Positions 8,953 through 20,574 of a stretch of DNA of 64,000 nucleotides are shown one piece after another. The notes beneath the pieces are model-generated. The model worked only from the letters and a program-made list of their open reading frames with translations. It ran no database searches and was not told the DNA's origin. The position numbers and the translations under genes were made by a program. Origin of the DNA: Aquabacter sp. L1I39 (GTDB taxonomy: Bacteria > Pseudomonadota > Alphaproteobacteria > Rhizobiales > Xanthobacteraceae); contig NZ_CP072392.1 of NCBI RefSeq assembly GCF_017742835.1, positions 1,472,385 through 1,536,384 on the forward strand. Direction: 5' to 3'. Position 1 is the first letter of the stretch. Every line of letters starts with the position of its first letter.

Positions 8953-11142
8953 ATGCGCTCGCTCACGCCCCTTGCTGCCATTCCCGTCCCGGAGCCTGCG
9001 CCCCAGGAGCGCTACGCGATCACGCTGCTCGACCGCAGCTTTGAATTTGATGGCCTGAAGGCGCTTCTCGGGGCCGCCGACCATTCCAAGGCGGGAGACA
9101 GGAATGCGGGCCTTGCCGCCGGGGACGACGTGACGCGGGAAGCGGCCCGCTCCCTGCTGTCCAGCCTCACGCTCCAGCACCTCTATGACCGCCCCCTCAC
9201 CGATGCGTCCGGCCGAGTCGACGATGTCATGCGGGTCAATTACGACATCGACCTGGCCGTCTTCGCCAGCATCGCGCCGCTCACCCTCGGCGCCTTCAAG
9301 GATCACCTGCTGCGCGCCCCGGCACGCGAGGTGCGCCGGCTCGGCGGCGCGCTCACCGGCGTCATGGCGGCGGCGCTGGCAAAGATCATGGACGTGCACG
9401 AGCTGGTGCTGGTGGCGAAGAAGGCCAAGCGGGCGGCGCGGGCGCGCACCCTGGTGGGCGCCGCCGGCACCCTGTCCTCTCGCCTTCAGCCCAACCACCC
9501 CACGGACGACCTCTCGGCGGTGGCGGCGCTTATCTATACCGGGCTATCCATGGGGACGGGCGATGCGCTGATCGGCATCAATCCGGCGGTGGACACGCTG
9601 GAAAACGTCTCCGCCCTTCTCACCCAAGCGGACGCGATCCGCCGCGAGACGGGGGCACCGACCCAGGTCTGCGTCCTCTCCCACGTCAAGACGCAGATGG
9701 CGGCCCTGAAGCGGGGCGCGCCGGTGGACATCATGTTCCAGAGCCTTGCCGGCACGGAACGGACCCTGACAGAGGAATTCGACGTCACCGTCGCGCTTCT
9801 CGACGACGCCTATGGCCTGATGGCCGCCCAAGGGCCGCTGGGGCCCGACTGCCAATTCATGTATTTCGAGACCGGCCAAGGCAGCGAGCTGACCTATGGC
9901 AAGCATGACGGCTTGGACATGACCACCTGCGAGGCCCTGTGCTACGGCCTTGCCCGGCGCTATGACCCGTTCATGGTCAACAACGTCACCGGCTTCATCG
10001 GTCCGGAGACGCATCGCGACAATTTCGAGATGATCCTGGCCAATCTCCAGGATCACTTCATGGGCAAGCTGCTCGGCCTGCCCATGGGCATGGCGCCCTG
10101 CTACACGCTGCACTCGCAGATCACCATGGAAGGCCAGCAGGTGGCGACGCAGTTGCTGACCGCCGCCGGCGCGAACTTCTTCATGGACGTCTACCTGTCC
10201 ACCGACCGGATGCTCGCTTATTTCGACACGTCCGGCCACGACGACCAGACGCTGCGGGAGGTGCACGGCCTCGCTCCCGCCGCCGACTATCTGGCCTGGG
10301 GCCTGGAGAAAGGCATTTTCGCGCGCGAGGAGGACGGCACCGTCGCGCGGGGCCCCCGCTGGGGCGATCCCACGCTCTTCTGCCCCGATGCGGAGGCCTT
10401 TGCGGGCCTGCTGGCGCGCACGCCGGCCATGCCGGGTTTCGACAATGCCGGTCCCCGCCCCGCAGACCGGGTCTCGCGTACCATCAGGGCCAATCTGGCC
10501 ATCGCCCGCGAAGCCATCTATGCGGACCTCGATCCCGCCCGCCTCGGAGGCATCCCCTTCCGCCGCATTGCCTCGCGCGCCCAGGATCGCGACGCCCACC
10601 TCAGCCATCCGGACATCGGCGCGGACCTCGACGCTGCAGCCCTCGCCGCGCTTGCCGCCGAGTGCCGGGACGTACAGGTGGTGGTGTCCGACGGATTGAG
10701 CGCAGAGGCCGTGCATGCCAACGTGCCCCACCTCCTGCCCGGCTTGCTGGACCGCCTTGCCGCCGCCGGGGCCAGCCTTGGAGACCCCTTGCTCCTGCCA
10801 TTCGGTCGCGTGAAGGTATCTGAGCCCGTCGGCGATGCGCTGCAGGCCCGCCTGGTCATCACGCTGATCGGGGAGCGTCCGGGGGGCGATGCCCAGGCGT
10901 CCCGCTCGCTCTCGGCCTATCTCGCCTTCCGCATCGCCGACGAGGACACAAGGGCGCGCGCGGCGGCCTATAGCGGCAACCCGAACATCCGCTACGAATA
11001 TACGGTCATCTCCAACATTCATGAGGGTGGCCTGCCACCGGGCGAGGCGGGGCGGATCATTGCCGAGAAGGCGCTCCAGATCCTGTCCATGCAGGCAGCG
11101 GGCAACCGCCTGGAAAGCGCTTTGCGGCAGGAGGCCGCCTGA
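8953..11142 (+). CDS. eutBC: Ethanolamine ammonia-lyase, EutB and EutC fused in one chain
   Basis: This adenosylcobalamin-dependent enzyme splits ethanolamine into acetaldehyde and ammonia. The 729-residue product has a complete large-subunit region (about 20-455, with ALTGVMAAALAKIMDVHELVL, RLQPNHPTDD and the FMDVYLSTDRMLAYFDTSGHDD barrel segments). After a linker it continues into a complete small-subunit region (about 480-725, with VVSDGLSAEAVHANVPHLLP, ARLVITLIGERPG and YTVISNIHEGGLPPGEA). The two are separate genes in enteric eut operons. I chose ATG at 8953 because GGAGG sits 4 bases upstream; an earlier start at 8782 would overlap cynS. No eutA reactivase, permease or microcompartment genes are nearby. 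Confidence 0.9.
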   Translation: MRSLTPLAAIPVPEPAPQERYAITLLDRSFEFDGLKALLGAADHSKAGDRNAGLAAGDDVTREAARSLLSSLTLQHLYDRPLTDASGRVDDVMRVNYDIDLAVFASIAPLTLGAFKDHLLRAPAREVRRLGGALTGVMAAALAKIMDVHELVLVAKKAKRAARARTLVGAAGTLSSRLQPNHPTDDLSAVAALIYTGLSMGTGDALIGINPAVDTLENVSALLTQADAIRRETGAPTQVCVLSHVKTQMAALKRGAPVDIMFQSLAGTERTLTEEFDVTVALLDDAYGLMAAQGPLGPDCQFMYFETGQGSELTYGKHDGLDMTTCEALCYGLARRYDPFMVNNVTGFIGPETHRDNFEMILANLQDHFMGKLLGLPMGMAPCYTLHSQITMEGQQVATQLLTAAGANFFMDVYLSTDRMLAYFDTSGHDDQTLREVHGLAPAADYLAWGLEKGIFAREEDGTVARGPRWGDPTLFCPDAEAFAGLLARTPAMPGFDNAGPRPADRVSRTIRANLAIAREAIYADLDPARLGGIPFRRIASRAQDRDAHLSHPDIGADLDAAALAALAAECRDVQVVVSDGLSAEAVHANVPHLLPGLLDRLAAAGASLGDPLLLPFGRVKVSEPVGDALQARLVITLIGERPGGDAQASRSLSAYLAFRIADEDTRARAAAYSGNPNIRYEYTVISNIHEGGLPPGEAGRIIAEKALQILSMQAAGNRLESALRQEAA

Positions 11143-11210
11143 AACGCCCCATCGCCCCCGGTTGATCCCGCCTCCCACACTGATTAGAGCCATGGTCGGG
11201 GAGCAAGACC

Positions 11211-11561
11211 ATGACATTGCATGCGCTGAAGAGAGAGATGATCGAGCCCATCATCGGGCCGGTGGACAAAGCCGTCCTCATCGAGGGCACGCCCGAAACG
11301 CGCGTCTGGGTGACCTATGACGCCCCCGCCGAACGCCTGTGCACGGGCGAGTGGGAAGCCACGCAGGGCACCTGGCGGGTGAATTACGAGGAATGGGAAT
11401 ATTGCCTCGTGGTGTCCGGCCGCTGCGTCGTCACCGGCGATGACGGCTCCGTGGTAAAGGCAGGCCCGGGAGATTCATTCGTCATCGAGCCCGGCTTCAC
11501 CGGCACCTGGCAGGTGGTCGAGCCCATGCGTAAGCACTGGGTGATCCGGACACCAGCCTGA
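11211..11561 (+). CDS. Small cupin-domain protein (DUF861 / Cupin_3 family)
   Basis: A 116-residue single-domain cupin. The beta-barrel motifs are seen as CTGEWEATQGTWRVNYEEWEY, the Gly-rich turn GRCVVTGDDG, and KAGPGDSFVIEPGFTGTWQVVE. This is the EutQ/ureidoglycine-aminohydrolase-like subgroup, whose members are often small enzymes or metabolite binders. The metal-ligand pattern is weak, with Glu replacing the usual His residues. It starts 68 bp after the ethanolamine ammonia-lyase gene, on the same strand with its own GGGGAG site, so it may share the transcript. No specific reaction can be assigned. Confidence 0.75.
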   Translation: MTLHALKREMIEPIIGPVDKAVLIEGTPETRVWVTYDAPAERLCTGEWEATQGTWRVNYEEWEYCLVVSGRCVVTGDDGSVVKAGPGDSFVIEPGFTGTWQVVEPMRKHWVIRTPA

Positions 11562-11605
11562 GCACCGCCGCATCCGGCACCCCTCTCCGCGCAGCGCGCC
11601 GCCGG

Positions 11606-13378
11606 CTACCCAAGGCCACGCATTTGCGCGGGGTCCGATGATCCAGCTGACCCAGGTGTTTTCGTGTCAGACGCACCTGAGCAGAGATGCGCGCGCACGA
11701 GGTCCGCGGGTTGCTTGAGGTTCGCCAGCCTGTCCAGGAACGGGGCGGCAATATCCAGCGGCTCCGGCTCATATCCCGTGGCCGCGACGAAGCTGTTGAA
11801 CAGACGCGCGAAGGCCTCGACACCCGCACCGACGCCGCGGGCCACCAGATCCCGCTGCGCGCGATCCATGCGGCTGCGGGGGGGCGGGTCGGAGCGCCCA
11901 GCCATGGAGGCAGGAAGCCTCAGATCGGGCGCGAGAAACAAGAGCTCAGCCTCCAGACGCCCGCGCGCCAGGAGATCCAGCTTAGGTCCCCCCACGCTTT
12001 CGCGCCAGAGCATCGCCTTCAAGTGCATCCGCGCCTGGCGCCGGCGTGTCTCGGGCGTGTCGAGGAGGCAGAGGGAATAGCCATAGACTTCCATCTCCAA
12101 GGCACTTTCCAAGGCCAACTCGAATGCTTCCTGAAGGCTGCCGTCCCAGTCCGCCGCAACAAGCGCGATACGGGATCCCGGCTCAATGCCCTGGCCAATC
12201 AGGTCCTGGAAGAGCTCCCGGCGGCTGCGGCGGGCCGCGGCGAGAATGGGCCAGCGATAGGCATTGAAGAAGCGGCGAACAAGCGGGTGGTGCTCGACCC
12301 CCACGATCACGTCCTCTCCCAGCCCCAGGTCTGCCATTACCTGCGCGGACGGAACCGCGATCCCAAGGCACTCCAAGGCCTCGCTGACGCTCCCCCCATC
12401 CGCCTCGGCGATGAGGAGGGCAACCCTTTCATCGAAGTTGCGGTCCGACACGGTCGCCAGCGCCAGGGACTCCCTCGAGGCCGTGAGAATCGCACGTCGG
12501 GGCAATGACGCCGCGCCAAGGCTCGGCACAAGGTGCTCGAGGCAGTGGCCGACGCCCGGAAAAAACACGAGCGCATCGATAGCATTGATGCGCGCATGCC
12601 ATTCCACCCAACGCAGAAAGGCGCAATAGAGCGGCCCAAGCAGATCGAAGCCGATGGAAGCCAACGGGGCCCGGCTTGGCTGCGGTCCCAACCGCCTGAA
12701 GCCATAGCTGAGCGCTGCCGCTCCTTGAGCGCCGGTGAAAACATCATCGCGGGCATCCACCGCCTGCGTGAGGAAGCCCGCTTCGCGCGCCGGCCGCAAA
12801 TCCTCCTGCTCTCGGCTCCCCACATGGAGGATCCGGCCGGGCGGCACGCCGAGCCTTTGGGCGACCTCGACAAACAGGCGCCCACCCGCCTTGGGAAGCC
12901 CCACCTCGCTCGCAAGAAAGAGCGGGGCCTCGGGCAATCCCAACCGAGACAGGAGCCCGGCAATGAAGGCCGCGCCATGGGGCGTATCGGCAATGATGGC
13001 CGCGCGCCCCTCCGTGGCCCATTGGACATAGAGCTCCCGCACATCCGGATGGGGGTGCCAGAGCGCCGCCTCATAGAGAAGCTCCGTCCGCTTGGCGAAC
13101 TCGCGCGGCGCAGCGGGCAGGTCGAGGCATTCATAGATCTCGTCATGGCTGATGGTGAAGCGGCCATCCGCCTCCGCCCGGCGCAGCGCCTCAGCTTCCG
13201 CGGCGCCCCGCAGCGGCGCGAAATCCGCCATGCCGATGCTGGTGCCCACCATTTCCCACATCTGAGCCGACCCGCTCAGGGGAAACAACAGCAGCGTCTC
13301 GAAAAGATCGAACGTGACGAAGTCGACGTCCTGCGACGCCCGGCTGATTGGAATCACGAGATCGACGCCCCCGGACAA
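11606..13378 (-). CDS. HAD-superfamily hydrolase-like protein, linked to glycosyltransferase
   Basis: A 590-residue protein whose first ~210 residues are a haloacid-dehalogenase-like fold. Motif I reads FDLFETLL: the nucleophile Asp is present but the second Asp of DxD is Phe, as in haloacid dehalogenases. Motif II is seen in IIADTPHG, a motif-III Lys in LPKAGGR, and a motif-IV-like HVGSREQEDL. The remaining ~380 residues resemble the C-terminal part of large HAD-like proteins found near polysaccharide glycosyltransferases. Function is unknown. The start is uncertain: the first codon is TTG, and an in-frame GTG at about 13357 is an alternative, as both precede motif I. It lies downstream of the large glycosyltransferase on the same strand. 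Confidence 0.7.
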   Translation of the reverse strand: MSGGVDLVIPISRASQDVDFVTFDLFETLLLFPLSGSAQMWEMVGTSIGMADFAPLRGAAEAEALRRAEADGRFTISHDEIYECLDLPAAPREFAKRTELLYEAALWHPHPDVRELYVQWATEGRAAIIADTPHGAAFIAGLLSRLGLPEAPLFLASEVGLPKAGGRLFVEVAQRLGVPPGRILHVGSREQEDLRPAREAGFLTQAVDARDDVFTGAQGAAALSYGFRRLGPQPSRAPLASIGFDLLGPLYCAFLRWVEWHARINAIDALVFFPGVGHCLEHLVPSLGAASLPRRAILTASRESLALATVSDRNFDERVALLIAEADGGSVSEALECLGIAVPSAQVMADLGLGEDVIVGVEHHPLVRRFFNAYRWPILAAARRSRRELFQDLIGQGIEPGSRIALVAADWDGSLQEAFELALESALEMEVYGYSLCLLDTPETRRRQARMHLKAMLWRESVGGPKLDLLARGRLEAELLFLAPDLRLPASMAGRSDPPPRSRMDRAQRDLVARGVGAGVEAFARLFNSFVAATGYEPEPLDIAAPFLDRLANLKQPADLVRAHLCSGASDTKTPGSAGSSDPAQMRGLG

Positions 13379-13616
13379 CCCTTGCCCCTTTCCTGGACCA
13401 CCCGAGGGCGGTCCTCGTCACCTGGATATTGCGCCCCGTTCGAGCGAACCGGGGGATGCTGTTGCCTTCTTATACGAAACCCGCCTCTCCAGCCGGCGTG
13501 GGGAGGCGTCCGTTCGCGTGCAGTCACCGCGGCGCCGAAGCGCCACGTCCGAGGGGTACCAGCCCGCAGCCGCCGGTGACAGCCCTCAATTGGGGGAGTG
13601 CTTCGCGGGCAGATGA

Positions 13617-16600
13617 TCAGCCCGGAATGGAGAACATGACATCATTGGGATGGAGATTGGGACTGAAGAAGGGATCGTTCATGAAGAAGCGGGGATGCCG
13701 GGCGTCGAGCCGGCGCTTGTCGGCCCGCAGCCGCGCCATCTTTTCGCTGCTCTGGTGATCAAGGCCGCGCGACATGGATTCGTAATGCAGAAGCTGCGCC
13801 GCAGGGCACACCACGTTGAAATAACCGGCTTCCACCAGCCGATAGCACAGGTCCACATCATTATAGGCGACCGGAAACGACTCGTCGAAGCCGCTCACCT
13901 GGTCGAACTTGCTCCGCTCCACCAGGAGGCACGCCCCCGTGACCGCCAGCCAATTGCTCTCCAGCATGTTGCGGGCATAGTAGCAGGGGTCGCTCTCCTG
14001 GGCGCCGAGGAAGGCGTGGCTGGGGCCATCGGCGATGCAGATCACACCAGCATGCTGCACCCGCAAGCTCTGCGGGTAGAGCAGCTTTGCCCCCACAGCA
14101 CCCACGTGGCGCAGATGGGCATAGCCGAGCATCCGCTCCAGCCAATCGGCGGAGAGGACTTCAGTATCGTCATTGAGAAACAGGAGGAAATCGCCTGTGG
14201 CGGCGCGTGCCCCCACATTACATAGCTCCGAGAAGTTGAACGGCTTATCGTGGCGGATCACCTGCGACCCGCCGTTCGCCAGCCCCTCCAGATAGGACAG
14301 GGTGTCGGGCAACGACGAGCCGTTGTCGACGATGACCAGCTCCACATTCCGGTAAGTGCTGCGCTCCTGGATGGACGTGACGCAATTGCGCAGCGTGTCG
14401 CCATTGTTCTTGGAAGGGATGATGATGGAAACCTTGGGGTTTCCAGCCACATGGTAGCGCATGCGCTGGTAGGCCGGCAGCCCCTCCACCGCCTCGCATT
14501 CCCCTTCCAGGCCCCGCCGTTTCAAGGCCTCCAGCCGCAGGCGAACCGCCGCATCCAGCGCTTGGGGCTTGGCATCGAACGTGTGGGCGGCAGAACCGGG
14601 AATCATCCGCCAGTGATAGAGAACCTTCGGGACGTGGGCGATGCGGCTGGTCCGCTCCGTCACGCGCAAGACGAAGTCCCAGTCCTGCGAGCCGTCAAAC
14701 TCCGCCCGCAGTCCGCCCACCTCCACCGCCAAGGTGCGCCGCACGCAGGAGACGTGGCAGGTGTACATCAGGCTCATCAGCATGTCCGGAGACCAGTCCG
14801 GCTTGAAGAACGGATCCACCAGCCGTCCGTCAGTCGAGATCTTGTCCTCGTCGGAATAGATGAAGTCGGCGCCCTCACGGTCGATGCAGAGAGCCAGTTC
14901 GTAGAGGCAGTCCTCCGTGAGCTCGTCATCATGATCCAGGAACACCACATAATCCCCCTGCGCCATGGCGAGGGCCTGATTGGTGGCGCCGGAAATGCCC
15001 TGGTTCCTGTCTGCGAAGTGCACCGTGACGCGCGGGTCCTGAATTTGACTGAGCGTCGCACGCACCTGTGGATCGGGGCTTAGGTCGTCCACCAGGATCA
15101 GTTCCCAGTGGGGGTACCACTGGGTCTGGACCGAGCGGATCATCGCCTTCAGCAAAGCGGGCGGCGTGTTGTAGAGGGGCACGAGAATCGAGAAGACCGG
15201 CGCCGAGCGAAGTGCCGCGATCTGCTCATCAAGATCGGACGGCCGGCGGGGCGCCAGATAAGTGTAGCCTGGGCCCTGGGCGACCCATTCATATGTGCCG
15301 GCCTCAACCGCCGTCAGTTGATCGCCGCCGGGCCGATCAGGCGAGGGGCGGAAGGCAATGAAACGGGCATCGGCTCTCCCGCCGACGGGGGCCGGGGCCA
15401 CCGGCCGCAGAAGCCTTGTCCGATGGCCGAGCCCTCGTCCGGGAAAGCGCAAGGCGCGACGCAGCCGGGCGCCGAGCGTGCGGCGTGACGTCTCACAGGA
15501 GGCGGCAGGGAAGTGCGACGCCAGATAGTGAGCAAGGGCCGACTGATCGGGCGGAAGCTCCGGATGGGCCGCCCGATACGCCTTCGGATCGAACAACTGG
15601 CTGGGGAGTCGGCCCTCGGCCTCACCGTAAAGAGCGTAGTGCCAAAGCGGATTCACGCCGGCGCTGCGCACATCCGGATAGGAATTCAGATAGAACGCGC
15701 TGTCGAAGACGGGATTGGGCCGGCACCCCTCGAAGCCTCCACGGATCAGGAAGTCCACCACTGGCTCGACCCGGCGTCCTCCCGCATCGGGATATTCCCG
15801 CACGTAGAAGTCGCGGTCGAAGAGGCCGGAATCGCTGAGGGCGCGGCAGCGATAGGCCAGATCCCCCGGCCCGAAGCGACGCAGCAGGCGGCCGATCAAG
15901 CCGCGCAGGCCCCGGCGCGCCGAGACGTAACGGCCGGCGATGAAAGTCGCCAGCGCGCGCCGGCGGGCCCGCTCCATCTCCACATCAAGGGCGACCGCCT
16001 CGAGACGGCGGGCCTGCTCCGCAATATCCTCGCGCAAGCGGTTCAACCGTCGCTCGGCTCCGGAAAGCTGTTCGGAAAGGCGCTGCGCGCGCAGCCGTTC
16101 CACTGAAAGATCCGCCCGGGTGGCGGCGGCATGGTCCGCCAGGGCCCCGGAATAGGCCGCATGCTGCCGTTCCAGCTCGGCGATCGCGGCCGCATGTTCC
16201 CGCGCCTGCGCCGCGGCCCGCAGCCGTTCGGTCGCCAGATCCTGCTCCAGAAGCTCGGCACGCGCGGCCTGCGGCGCCGCGGCCCGCAGCTTTTCGAGCG
16301 CTCCGCTGAGATCACGGTCCGCGTTCGTCAGGCGCTCGATCAGTTCGCTGATATGCTGCGCCTGGCGTTCGGAGGTCGCGGCGACCGCATCCTCCAGTTC
16401 ACGCGCCACAGCAGCACCGGCGCGACGCTCCCGTTCCAGCTCTTCAGCCAGCGCCTCGAGGCGATCCGACAAGGCGTCCGGTGCGCCGGCATCGCGCCCA
16501 GGCGACTGCCCGCGGGCCGCCTCCCACCACGGTGCACTGATGCGACCACAGAAAGTACGCACCTGCTGGACCAGATCCTCATCGGCCGGTGCGCCAGGCA

Positions 16601-17255
16601 TCGAAAGGAGGCTCGCCAGCTCCCGCGGCATGTGCGCGCCCATTTGGACGAGCCCGAGGCCTCCGCCATCTGGCAGTTCAAAAGAGGGCAGACTGGCGCT
16701 CAAGGTGAGAAAGAGGCGCGCGACTTCGCCCTCGGCTGTGGCGAGACGGGTCCCCACCAGAACCACCGCGGCCCGGTCGGACAGCCGCGATCGCCACGCC
16801 TCGAACAGTTCGAACGCCGATGCGTCTGAGGCACTGTCGAGAATCAGGAGATCGACCCCCCCCGGCGCGGGTGTTTCAGCAGTCTGCTCAAGTGGCTCAC
16901 GCAGGACCTGCAGTCGGCCTGCGATGGGCAGGGGCAGGTCCACAGCGACAGGCGAGGCCAATAGAACGGAGCCCGGCTCACTGAGCACCGTCAGGGCCTG
17001 CCCCACCGCAACACCGCAACCTGTGGAGGGCGAGGTGAGATCCACACTGTGCCGGGGCAGAAGCTGGCCCGCGAGCCAGAACAGGAACGGGACATGGGCC
17101 GCCGCCTCCCGCGAAGGCGGCAGTTGCAAGGGCTCGGCGAGCACGTGCGCGCGGGTGAATCCCGCCATCAGAGCCGCAGAGGACAAGCTCATCGCGTCGC
17201 CGTGCATCGCAGCCGCCTCCTGCGCTTTGTTCCCGGCTGACACCGGGCGGGCCAT
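13617..17255 (-). CDS. Large multidomain glycosyltransferase with two GT2 domains and a coiled coil
   Basis: A 1,212-residue protein. Residues ~45-235 look like a degenerate class I methyltransferase fold (VPFLFWLAGQLLPRHSVDL; VDLLILDSASDASAFELFEAW). Residues ~260-440 form a long Ala/Glu/Arg-rich coiled coil. At ~475-600 there are three short repeats of the FDxxFYxxxYPD type seen in cell-surface glycan proteins. Two family-2 glycosyltransferase domains follow: one from ~685 (VFSILVPLYNT; VFLDHDDEL; QDWDFVLRV) and one from ~938 (KVSIIIPSKNN; FLLFLNDDTEV). Both keep the DxD-type acidic motif. It probably builds a surface polysaccharide or glycan. The second ATG at 17255 is preferred because GGGGG lies 9 bases upstream; ATG at 17264 abuts that run. 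Confidence 0.85.
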   Translation of the reverse strand: MARPVSAGNKAQEAAAMHGDAMSLSSAALMAGFTRAHVLAEPLQLPPSREAAAHVPFLFWLAGQLLPRHSVDLTSPSTGCGVAVGQALTVLSEPGSVLLASPVAVDLPLPIAGRLQVLREPLEQTAETPAPGGVDLLILDSASDASAFELFEAWRSRLSDRAAVVLVGTRLATAEGEVARLFLTLSASLPSFELPDGGGLGLVQMGAHMPRELASLLSMPGAPADEDLVQQVRTFCGRISAPWWEAARGQSPGRDAGAPDALSDRLEALAEELERERRAGAAVARELEDAVAATSERQAQHISELIERLTNADRDLSGALEKLRAAAPQAARAELLEQDLATERLRAAAQAREHAAAIAELERQHAAYSGALADHAAATRADLSVERLRAQRLSEQLSGAERRLNRLREDIAEQARRLEAVALDVEMERARRRALATFIAGRYVSARRGLRGLIGRLLRRFGPGDLAYRCRALSDSGLFDRDFYVREYPDAGGRRVEPVVDFLIRGGFEGCRPNPVFDSAFYLNSYPDVRSAGVNPLWHYALYGEAEGRLPSQLFDPKAYRAAHPELPPDQSALAHYLASHFPAASCETSRRTLGARLRRALRFPGRGLGHRTRLLRPVAPAPVGGRADARFIAFRPSPDRPGGDQLTAVEAGTYEWVAQGPGYTYLAPRRPSDLDEQIAALRSAPVFSILVPLYNTPPALLKAMIRSVQTQWYPHWELILVDDLSPDPQVRATLSQIQDPRVTVHFADRNQGISGATNQALAMAQGDYVVFLDHDDELTEDCLYELALCIDREGADFIYSDEDKISTDGRLVDPFFKPDWSPDMLMSLMYTCHVSCVRRTLAVEVGGLRAEFDGSQDWDFVLRVTERTSRIAHVPKVLYHWRMIPGSAAHTFDAKPQALDAAVRLRLEALKRRGLEGECEAVEGLPAYQRMRYHVAGNPKVSIIIPSKNNGDTLRNCVTSIQERSTYRNVELVIVDNGSSLPDTLSYLEGLANGGSQVIRHDKPFNFSELCNVGARAATGDFLLFLNDDTEVLSADWLERMLGYAHLRHVGAVGAKLLYPQSLRVQHAGVICIADGPSHAFLGAQESDPCYYARNMLESNWLAVTGACLLVERSKFDQVSGFDESFPVAYNDVDLCYRLVEAGYFNVVCPAAQLLHYESMSRGLDHQSSEKMARLRADKRRLDARHPRFFMNDPFFSPNLHPNDVMFSIPG

Positions 17256-17393
17256 GATCGCCATCCCCCAAAGACTTCACGGCACCGCAACAATTTGGGC
17301 GTTTCTCTTCGCATGTGCGAAGCGGCCCTTCAAGCCCGAACGCCTCAACGTGAGGTTACCAAGCGTCATCGCTCAATCAAGCCGGCAAACACA

Positions 17394-17422
17394 AAAGGCG
17401 GGTGCTGTGCGCACCCGCCTTT
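17394..17422 (-). terminator. Rho-independent terminator of the tol-tilS-ftsH side
   Basis: A perfect 12-bp stem (AAAGGCGGGTGC / GCACCCGCCTTT) with a 5-base loop, 28 bp after the ftsH stop. Read on the minus strand it is followed by TTTTGTGTTT. No plus-strand gene ends here. Confidence 0.85.
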
Positions 17423-17449
17423 GTCATTCCGCGAAGTAGTAATTTACCC

Positions 17450-19375
<1,926 letters not shown>

Positions 19376-19509
19376 TGATCCCTCACGGGGTCCACATCGG
19401 CTGCTCCTTCGACCGAAACGGGCCTCTTCTGGCCAGCCGTCCGATGTCGCTCCCGTTGCGTCCGCCCCCTAATTTAGGAGCCGCGCCCTTCCTTGCCAAG
19501 GACGGTTAC

Positions 19510-20574
19510 TCAAACTCCGGGTGAATTTGCCGCGACCGACCTTGCGCGGCGCTGTGGGGGCGTCCGCCGGGGCGGGGCGGGGGCAATGTCGATCCGCCCC
19601 TTGCGCAAGGTGACCACGGCTCCCGCGAGGGTTCGCCTCAGGGCCAGCCCCCCTTGCGCCGCGGACCTCAGAGCCCGGTGGAGGTCTTCCGCCTTGCCGA
19701 GTTCGGTCGGCCCTTCGGTGGCGCAATGGTCGATCGCCTGGATGAGCAGGCGCAGCGAGATTTCCTCCGGCAAGGCGATGAAGGGGCTGGCCTTCAGGTG
19801 CGCCTCGCCATCCGTCCACGGCCCCTCGCTCACCCTTCCGCGTGCATCCTCGGCGGCCGCGTTGAGCGCGGCCTCGGCGCGCGACAGGCGCTGAGCGAAC
19901 AAAGCGAGCCGCGCCGCATCAAGCCCCTCCCGGGCCAAGTCCGGCGCCAAGCTGCGCAGGCGCGGGCGGGCGAAGCGGGGATCGGCATTGGAGGGGTCGC
20001 GCACATAGTCGATCCCCGCCGTCTCCACCACCGCCACCAAACGGGACTTGGGAATATCGAGGAAGGGACGCAGCAGAGCGAGGTCCCCGGAATTGGAGAC
20101 GGGGCGCATGGCGCACAGACCGCTCAGGCCGGAACCACGCGCCAGCCGCAGCAGAACCGTCTCGGCCTGGTCGTCCATGGTGTGAGCGAGGGCGATGGCA
20201 GTGGCGCCACGCTCCCGTGCGAGCTGGGACAGCAGGCGATAGCGGGCGATGCGCGCCGCTTCCTGGATCCGGGCGCGCGGCTTCTCCCCCTCCCAGGTCA
20301 GGATTTCATGGCGCAGCCCCAGATGGCCGCACAACTCCGCCACCTTGCGCGCCTCCGCCCGCGATTCCGGGCGAAGGCCGTGGTCGACCGTAGCGACGAG
20401 GAAGCCTGGCCCATCCAGGAGGCCATAGCGCCACGCCCGCGCCAGCAGCATCAGCGCTGTGGAATCGGGACCGCCCGACACGGCTAAAACAATGCCAGCA
20501 TGGTCGAGAAACGACGAAAAGACCTGCCGCAACTCGGCGGCATCGAAGGGCAGGTCGCCTTCAGCAGCCGACAC
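19510..20574 (-). CDS. tilS: tRNA(Ile)-lysidine synthetase TilS
   Basis: TilS modifies C34 of tRNA-Ile(CAU) to lysidine using ATP and lysine, which makes the tRNA read AUA. The N-ATPase PP-loop signature is AVSGGPDSTALM. The domain continues with ATVDHGLRPESRAEA, AHTMDDQAETVLLRL and GSGLSGLCAM. GTG at 20574 is preferred: it overlaps the last codons of cpoB by 14 bases and has GGGAG seven bases upstream, so translation is probably coupled. That gives 354 residues. A longer frame reaching 20667 would lie deep inside cpoB and is unlikely. The C-terminal substrate-binding part is shorter than in E. coli. Confidence 0.93.
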   Translation of the reverse strand: MSAAEGDLPFDAAELRQVFSSFLDHAGIVLAVSGGPDSTALMLLARAWRYGLLDGPGFLVATVDHGLRPESRAEARKVAELCGHLGLRHEILTWEGEKPRARIQEAARIARYRLLSQLARERGATAIALAHTMDDQAETVLLRLARGSGLSGLCAMRPVSNSGDLALLRPFLDIPKSRLVAVVETAGIDYVRDPSNADPRFARPRLRSLAPDLAREGLDAARLALFAQRLSRAEAALNAAAEDARGRVSEGPWTDGEAHLKASPFIALPEEISLRLLIQAIDHCATEGPTELGKAEDLHRALRSAAQGGLALRRTLAGAVVTLRKGRIDIAPAPPRRTPPQRRARSVAANSPGV

